From positions 1 through 50,712 of the forward strand of contig CAIOHT010000026.1 in the NCBI GenBank assembly GCA_903858185.1: DNA of 50,712 nucleotides. The letters run 5' to 3'. The translations under genes were made by a program, and so were the position numbers. Of the stretch, positions 47,695-50,712 are shown in pieces. This DNA comes from an uncultured Caulobacterales bacterium. GTDB taxonomy: Bacteria; Pseudomonadota; Alphaproteobacteria; Caulobacterales; Caulobacteraceae. The notes beneath the pieces were generated by a model, which saw only the letters and a list, made by a program, of their open reading frames with translations, searched no databases and was not told the DNA's origin. Each line of letters opens with the position of its first letter. The stretch's first letter is position 1.

Positions 47695-48273
47695 TCATGC
47701 GCCACCCGCCAGGGCCAGCAGCAGCGTCTCGGACTCGTCGTCCGACGGCAGGAAGGCCTCGATACGCAGGCCGGCCAGCGCGGGGTCGGCGGGAGTGGCG
47801 AAGGCCAGGGTCGTGGGGATCAGGCCGAGCGCGCGGCTCTGGGAAAGGAACCGCAGCTCGCAGAGCGGCTCGGGCGAGGGAGCGCCCTCCCCTGCGATCA
47901 GCTGGTCCGCGTCCGCAAGCGCGACCAGGTCGCGCACCACCGACTGCAGGACCGCGTCGTCCGGCGCAGCGGCCGCTTCCCGCCGGGCGCGCGCCAGTAG
48001 CGCGCCGGCCCAGGCCGGCCAGTTGACGATGTGCCGCCGCAGTTCGTCCGGCGCCAGGAACAGCCGCATCAGATTCATCGGCCGCGCCATGCGGGACTCG
48101 CCCAGCATGAGCCGGACCAGCCGCTGGGCGGCGTCGTTGGCGGCCAGCACCGTCCAGTCGCGGTCGAGCACGAAGGCCGGCCAGGGTTCATGGCGGGTCA
48201 GGATGAGGGTGATGGCCCGGCGGGCCTGGGCCATCTCCGGCGCGGAAAGATCGATGACTTTATATACAGGCAC
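47695..48273 (-). CDS. MmyB-like ligand-binding domain protein lacking the HTH
   Basis: 192 aa. It resembles the C-terminal ligand-binding half (PAS-like) of MmyB-type regulators: PWPAFVLDRDWTVLAANDAAQRLVRLMLGE, RPMNLMRLFLAPDELRRHIVNWPAWAGALLARARREA, and the end LRIEAFLPSDDESETLLLALA. The usual N-terminal XRE helix-turn-helix is absent; no such segment is found in the 45 bases before it or in frame beyond. The start may be GTG or ATG; 48273 is used. Third gene after the GNAT/JmjC pair on the same strand. A stand-alone sensor or a decayed regulator. Confidence 0.72.
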   Translation of the reverse strand: MPVYKVIDLSAPEMAQARRAITLILTRHEPWPAFVLDRDWTVLAANDAAQRLVRLMLGESRMARPMNLMRLFLAPDELRRHIVNWPAWAGALLARARREAAAAPDDAVLQSVVRDLVALADADQLIAGEGAPSPEPLCELRFLSQSRALGLIPTTLAFATPADPALAGLRIEAFLPSDDESETLLLALAGGA

Positions 48274-48318
48274 GAAACCGGCGACCTCATCGACCTTCGG
48301 GGGGACGCCGGCGCGCGG

Positions 48319-49185
48319 TCAGGCCGCCGCGCGTCGACCGGCGCCAAGCTCGAAGCTGCGCTCGATGTCCTTGATCCGGTTCTGCGCCAGATTGGCCTTC
48401 TTCATCGCCAGCGAACAGGCCCAGAGCGCGGCGCGCGCGACCACCGGCGTGCGATGCATCGGCGCAGGGGTCACGCCCCAGCCCCGCATTACGCCGTTGG
48501 CGAAGTGCGCGCCGCGGGTGATCCGCGTGTCCCACGTCTGGAAGTCGAGCGACAGGGAGACATTGAACTCGCCGAGGTTCTCGACCCGGTGCGGCGCATA
48601 CAACGGCCAGGTCACGGCCTGGCCCGCCTCGAGATCCACCGTCCAGGCGTTGGCGTCCATGGCGCGATTGTACGGCAACTCCTCGGTCGTGGTCCGCATG
48701 ATCGTCTGCTCCATGCCGGCCTGGGGCAGATGGGCGTCATCGGGCGGATAGACGAACAGGCGCTTGCGGCCGCGCAGGTGGTACAGAACCACGCCGGCGG
48801 CGTCGAAATGGTAGGGCACCCTCGTCGTCGGCGAGGAGAGGATCAGCTGACCGGTGGTCTTGATCGGCCGCACCTTCATGCGGTCTGCCAGGTCGGAGAA
48901 GCTCCCGGCGATCGGCTCCCAGAGGTCAGGGTGGGCGTCCTGCACGTCGCGCAGATTGACCCAGAGGCGACCGGCCTTGATTTCATCCAGCAGCGTCGCC
49001 CCGTCGGCTCGCCCGCGCGAACCGGTCGCCAGACTGACCTGGCCGTCCGCGTCATAGCTGTAGGCATTGATGTCGAAGAGCTCTTCCGGATAGCGGTCCA
49101 GCAGTTGGGCCAGCGCCGCGTCGGTAGCCAGACCAAGGCCGGCGACGTCGTGCGAGAAGACCAGGGGTTCGGACGGCAGGGGCAT
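48319..49185 (-). CDS. JmjC/cupin-like 2OG-Fe(II) oxygenase family protein
   Basis: 288 aa. The facial triad is visible: His126 and Asp128 in PYHFDAAGVVLYHLRGRKRLFVYPP and His199 in WPLYAPHRVEN, in the order used by JmjC-like hydroxylases (HxD...H). FVYPPDD and the Lys/Arg in GRKRLF fit the 2-oxoglutarate pocket. The C-terminal 60 residues are helical and basic. Lies 12 bases after the GNAT gene stop, so likely in an operon. Possible role: hydroxylation of a protein or small molecule; no target is evident. Confidence 0.82.
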   Translation of the reverse strand: MPLPSEPLVFSHDVAGLGLATDAALAQLLDRYPEELFDINAYSYDADGQVSLATGSRGRADGATLLDEIKAGRLWVNLRDVQDAHPDLWEPIAGSFSDLADRMKVRPIKTTGQLILSSPTTRVPYHFDAAGVVLYHLRGRKRLFVYPPDDAHLPQAGMEQTIMRTTTEELPYNRAMDANAWTVDLEAGQAVTWPLYAPHRVENLGEFNVSLSLDFQTWDTRITRGAHFANGVMRGWGVTPAPMHRTPVVARAALWACSLAMKKANLAQNRIKDIERSFELGAGRRAAA

Positions 49186-49197
49186 GGTCGCCTCGCT

Positions 49198-50385
49198 CTA
49201 GACGTTCAGCAGGGTGAGCAGGCCGATGCCGGCCCGGGGCGCCGAGGCGCGGTTGACGACGGTGGAAACGGCGGCGGCGACGCCGCGCACCCGGCCCGTG
49301 ACGGTGGTCTCGCAGGCGTCAATGGCTGCCCAGCGGCGTCGGACACTGACACTCAGCGGCGCCTGGCCCAGAGCGGCGCCGACGGTCAGCGCCGGACCGG
49401 CCCCGACCTTCGCCAGCGCAGCCTCGATCGCATTGGCGAAGCCCGGCGCATGGACGACGCCGTCGAGCACCGTCTGCTCGCGATTGCAGGCGTACTTCTT
49501 GTAGGCCTCGCCTTCGAAGCCGTAGTCGAACAGGCGGAAGCCCTCGGCGGCGCCCAGGCGCATGGTCTCGAGGCTCAGCAGAATGCCCGGCGAGTAGCGC
49601 GATGTGCCGGCCTCGTAGGCCGGGAGCCAGAAATGATACTGGTCGCCGGCATAGAGGCCGTATTCGTAGGCTATAGGCCGCCCCCCGGCGCGGAGCACCG
49701 CCAGCCGGACGCCGAAGCCGGGTTCGGTCGCCTGCGGCAGAGCCCGCAGCAGGTCCCCGGTCCAGCCGCAGGCGAAAATGTCATGGCGTCCGGAGCGATT
49801 GAACTGCTCGCGCTTGAGGGTCAGCAGACGGGTCAGCGACGCCGGGTCGGTTCCGTCGAACGCCACCGTCAGGGCGCCGTGATCGCGCTCCAGCGAGCGG
49901 CGCGCGCGGTCCTTGTCGCGGAAATACTTGCGCCAGGTGTCCCGGCGTTCAGCGTCGTAGGCCGCCCAACCCTGCGACAGGTCGGCCTGAAGGGTTTGCC
50001 GCCCGACAAGTTTGTTCCCCTCGCCAGGTCCCGTCCAGCCGTTGACGGCGATACTGGCGGCGCCCAGCAGCGCCGGGAGGTCCTGCAGCACCGGAGCAAA
50101 GCCAGGCCGGGCAATGACCCCGTGATAGTCGTTCAACGGCGCGCCGATGGGCTGGACCCGTGATCCGCGGCGCTGGTGCGGGAAAAAGCCGACGATGTCG
50201 CCGCCTTGATGGATAAGCGCCACGGCGGCGCCGGGCGTCACCTCGCCGGCCACGCGGGTGAAGGCAGGGTGGAAATAGGGTGACGCGTAGCCGGCGTCGG
50301 CCTGGATGAACGCCATCCACAGGCCGATCTCCTCGGGCGTCAGCTCGCCCGGCTTCACGGTCTCCACGGAAAGGCCGCGTCCCAA
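49198..50385 (-). CDS. GNAT/FemAB-like acyltransferase (CelD/BcsL-like)
   Basis: About 395 aa. It has the double GNAT layout of the CelD/BcsL-like (Acetyltransf_6) group: ASPYFHPAFTRVAGEV near the start and the core RPIAYEYGLYAGDQYHFWLPAYEAGTSRYSPGILLSLETMRLGAAEGFRLFDYGFEGEAYKKYAC. Such proteins transfer acyl or amino groups during envelope or polysaccharide synthesis. Start uncertain: I use TTG 50385 with GGGGG upstream; GTG 50367 is close, and an ATG at 50508 lies inside the tuf terminator and is unlikely. First gene of the block inserted between tuf and rpsJ. Confidence 0.8.
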   Translation of the reverse strand: MGRGLSVETVKPGELTPEEIGLWMAFIQADAGYASPYFHPAFTRVAGEVTPGAAVALIHQGGDIVGFFPHQRRGSRVQPIGAPLNDYHGVIARPGFAPVLQDLPALLGAASIAVNGWTGPGEGNKLVGRQTLQADLSQGWAAYDAERRDTWRKYFRDKDRARRSLERDHGALTVAFDGTDPASLTRLLTLKREQFNRSGRHDIFACGWTGDLLRALPQATEPGFGVRLAVLRAGGRPIAYEYGLYAGDQYHFWLPAYEAGTSRYSPGILLSLETMRLGAAEGFRLFDYGFEGEAYKKYACNREQTVLDGVVHAPGFANAIEAALAKVGAGPALTVGAALGQAPLSVSVRRRWAAIDACETTVTGRVRGVAAAVSTVVNRASAPRAGIGLLTLLNV

Positions 50386-50486
50386 CTCGAAACCCCCAGT
50401 CTGCGTCGCTTGTGACGGGAGCAAAACCCGCACCAACGCGCGGAGGATGAGGGCGACTGGCAAAGGTCCGGTTAAGCGGCCGAAAG

Positions 50487-50515
50487 AAAAAGGCCCCGGT
50501 GTCTCCACCGGGGCC
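50487..50515 (-). terminator. Terminator of tuf
   Basis: GGCCCCGGTG and CACCGGGGCC form a perfect 10-bp stem (50492-50501, 50506-50515) with loop TCTC. On the minus strand it is followed by TTTTTCTTTC (50482-50491). It lies 37 bases past the tuf stop codon and closes the str operon. Confidence 0.93.
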
Positions 50516-50552
50516 TCGATCCTGTTCAGCGTTGACGCTGACCGTCGCGTGA

Positions 50553-50712
50553 CTACTCGACGATCTTGGCCACGACGCCGGCGCCGACGGTGCGGCCGCC
50601 TTCACGGATGGCGAAGCGCAGGCCCGCGTCCATGGCGATCGGGGTGATCAGCTCGACGTCCAGCTCGGCGTTGTCGCCCGGCATGATCATTTCCACGCCT
50701 TCGCGCAGCTTG
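50553..50712 (-). CDS. tuf: Elongation factor Tu, C-terminal end
   Basis: Only the last 52 codons are inside the window. The translation [45 protein letters not shown] followed by AKIVE and a TAG stop is the universally conserved third domain of EF-Tu. A strong terminator follows. The rest, and presumably fusA and rpsG, lies beyond the right edge. Confidence 0.97.
   Translation of the reverse strand, partial: KLREGVEMIMPGDNAELDVELITPIAMDAGLRFAIREGGRTVGAGVVAKIVE

Noticed and set aside
50386-50508. Upstream ATG extension of the GNAT gene into the tuf terminator
   Set aside because: The first residues would be encoded by the terminator stem; internal TTG or GTG starts fit better.

Overview
The window is GC-rich alphaproteobacterial chromosome, most likely from the Caulobacteraceae (Caulobacter, Phenylobacterium or Brevundimonas-like). 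The best clue is a convincing spmX, the polarity and stalk-pole muramidase-like protein of that family, at 1.3-2.7 kb. The ribosomal order secY-adk-rpsM-rpsK-rpoA-rplQ without rpmJ is also typical of alphaproteobacteria. No phage, insertion sequence or CRISPR array is visible.

Left part (1-31.8 kb) is a mosaic of housekeeping and accessory genes. In order: isovaleryl-CoA dehydrogenase (cut by the window edge), spmX with a candidate sigma-54 promoter, mgtE, tRNA-Leu(GAG), msrB, a YbjQ-family protein and an SDR. Then comes the propionyl-CoA carboxylase pair pccA (plus) and pccB (minus). These face each other and enclose two DUF805 membrane proteins, a small secreted protein, lipB and a small FliN-domain protein. 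Next are an ATP12-type chaperone, a DUF1800/DUF1501 Tat-linked pair, a TPR/2OG-oxygenase protein, two RluA-type pseudouridine synthases around the fluoride channel crcB, rarA, a lipidated Do-type protease, an MFS exporter with a MmcQ/YjbR partner, a three-gene VOC-ArsR-SRPBCC operon behind a palindromic operator, an ENPP-like phosphodiesterase and an ABC exporter. A RelE/ParE toxin-antitoxin pair and a TIR-TolB-like-TPR protein close this part and look like a small stress or defence patch. ivd and pccAB fit branched-chain amino acid and odd-chain carbon catabolism.

Right part (31.9-46.1 kb) is the S10-spc-alpha ribosomal cluster, entirely on the minus strand from rpsJ to rplQ. It includes secY, adk and rpoA, ends in a strong terminator, and has a clear internal promoter between adk and rpsM. 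The last 160 bases are the end of tuf. Normally tuf sits directly before rpsJ. Here a block of about 4.5 kb separates them: a GNAT/FemAB-like protein, a JmjC/cupin-like protein, an MmyB-like sensor lacking its HTH, a GIN-domain (DUF2807) exported protein, and a 678-base gene-free stretch with a strongly structured, possibly transcribed element.

Several intergenic repeat families recur. One is a composite hairpin repeat (four sites) that abuts or enters genes, supplying the last residues and stop of LipB and the ribosome-binding region of two other genes. A second is a REP-like palindrome (three units at two loci). A third is an inverted pair of about 49-base units next to spmX. All calls were made by eye; no database search was possible.
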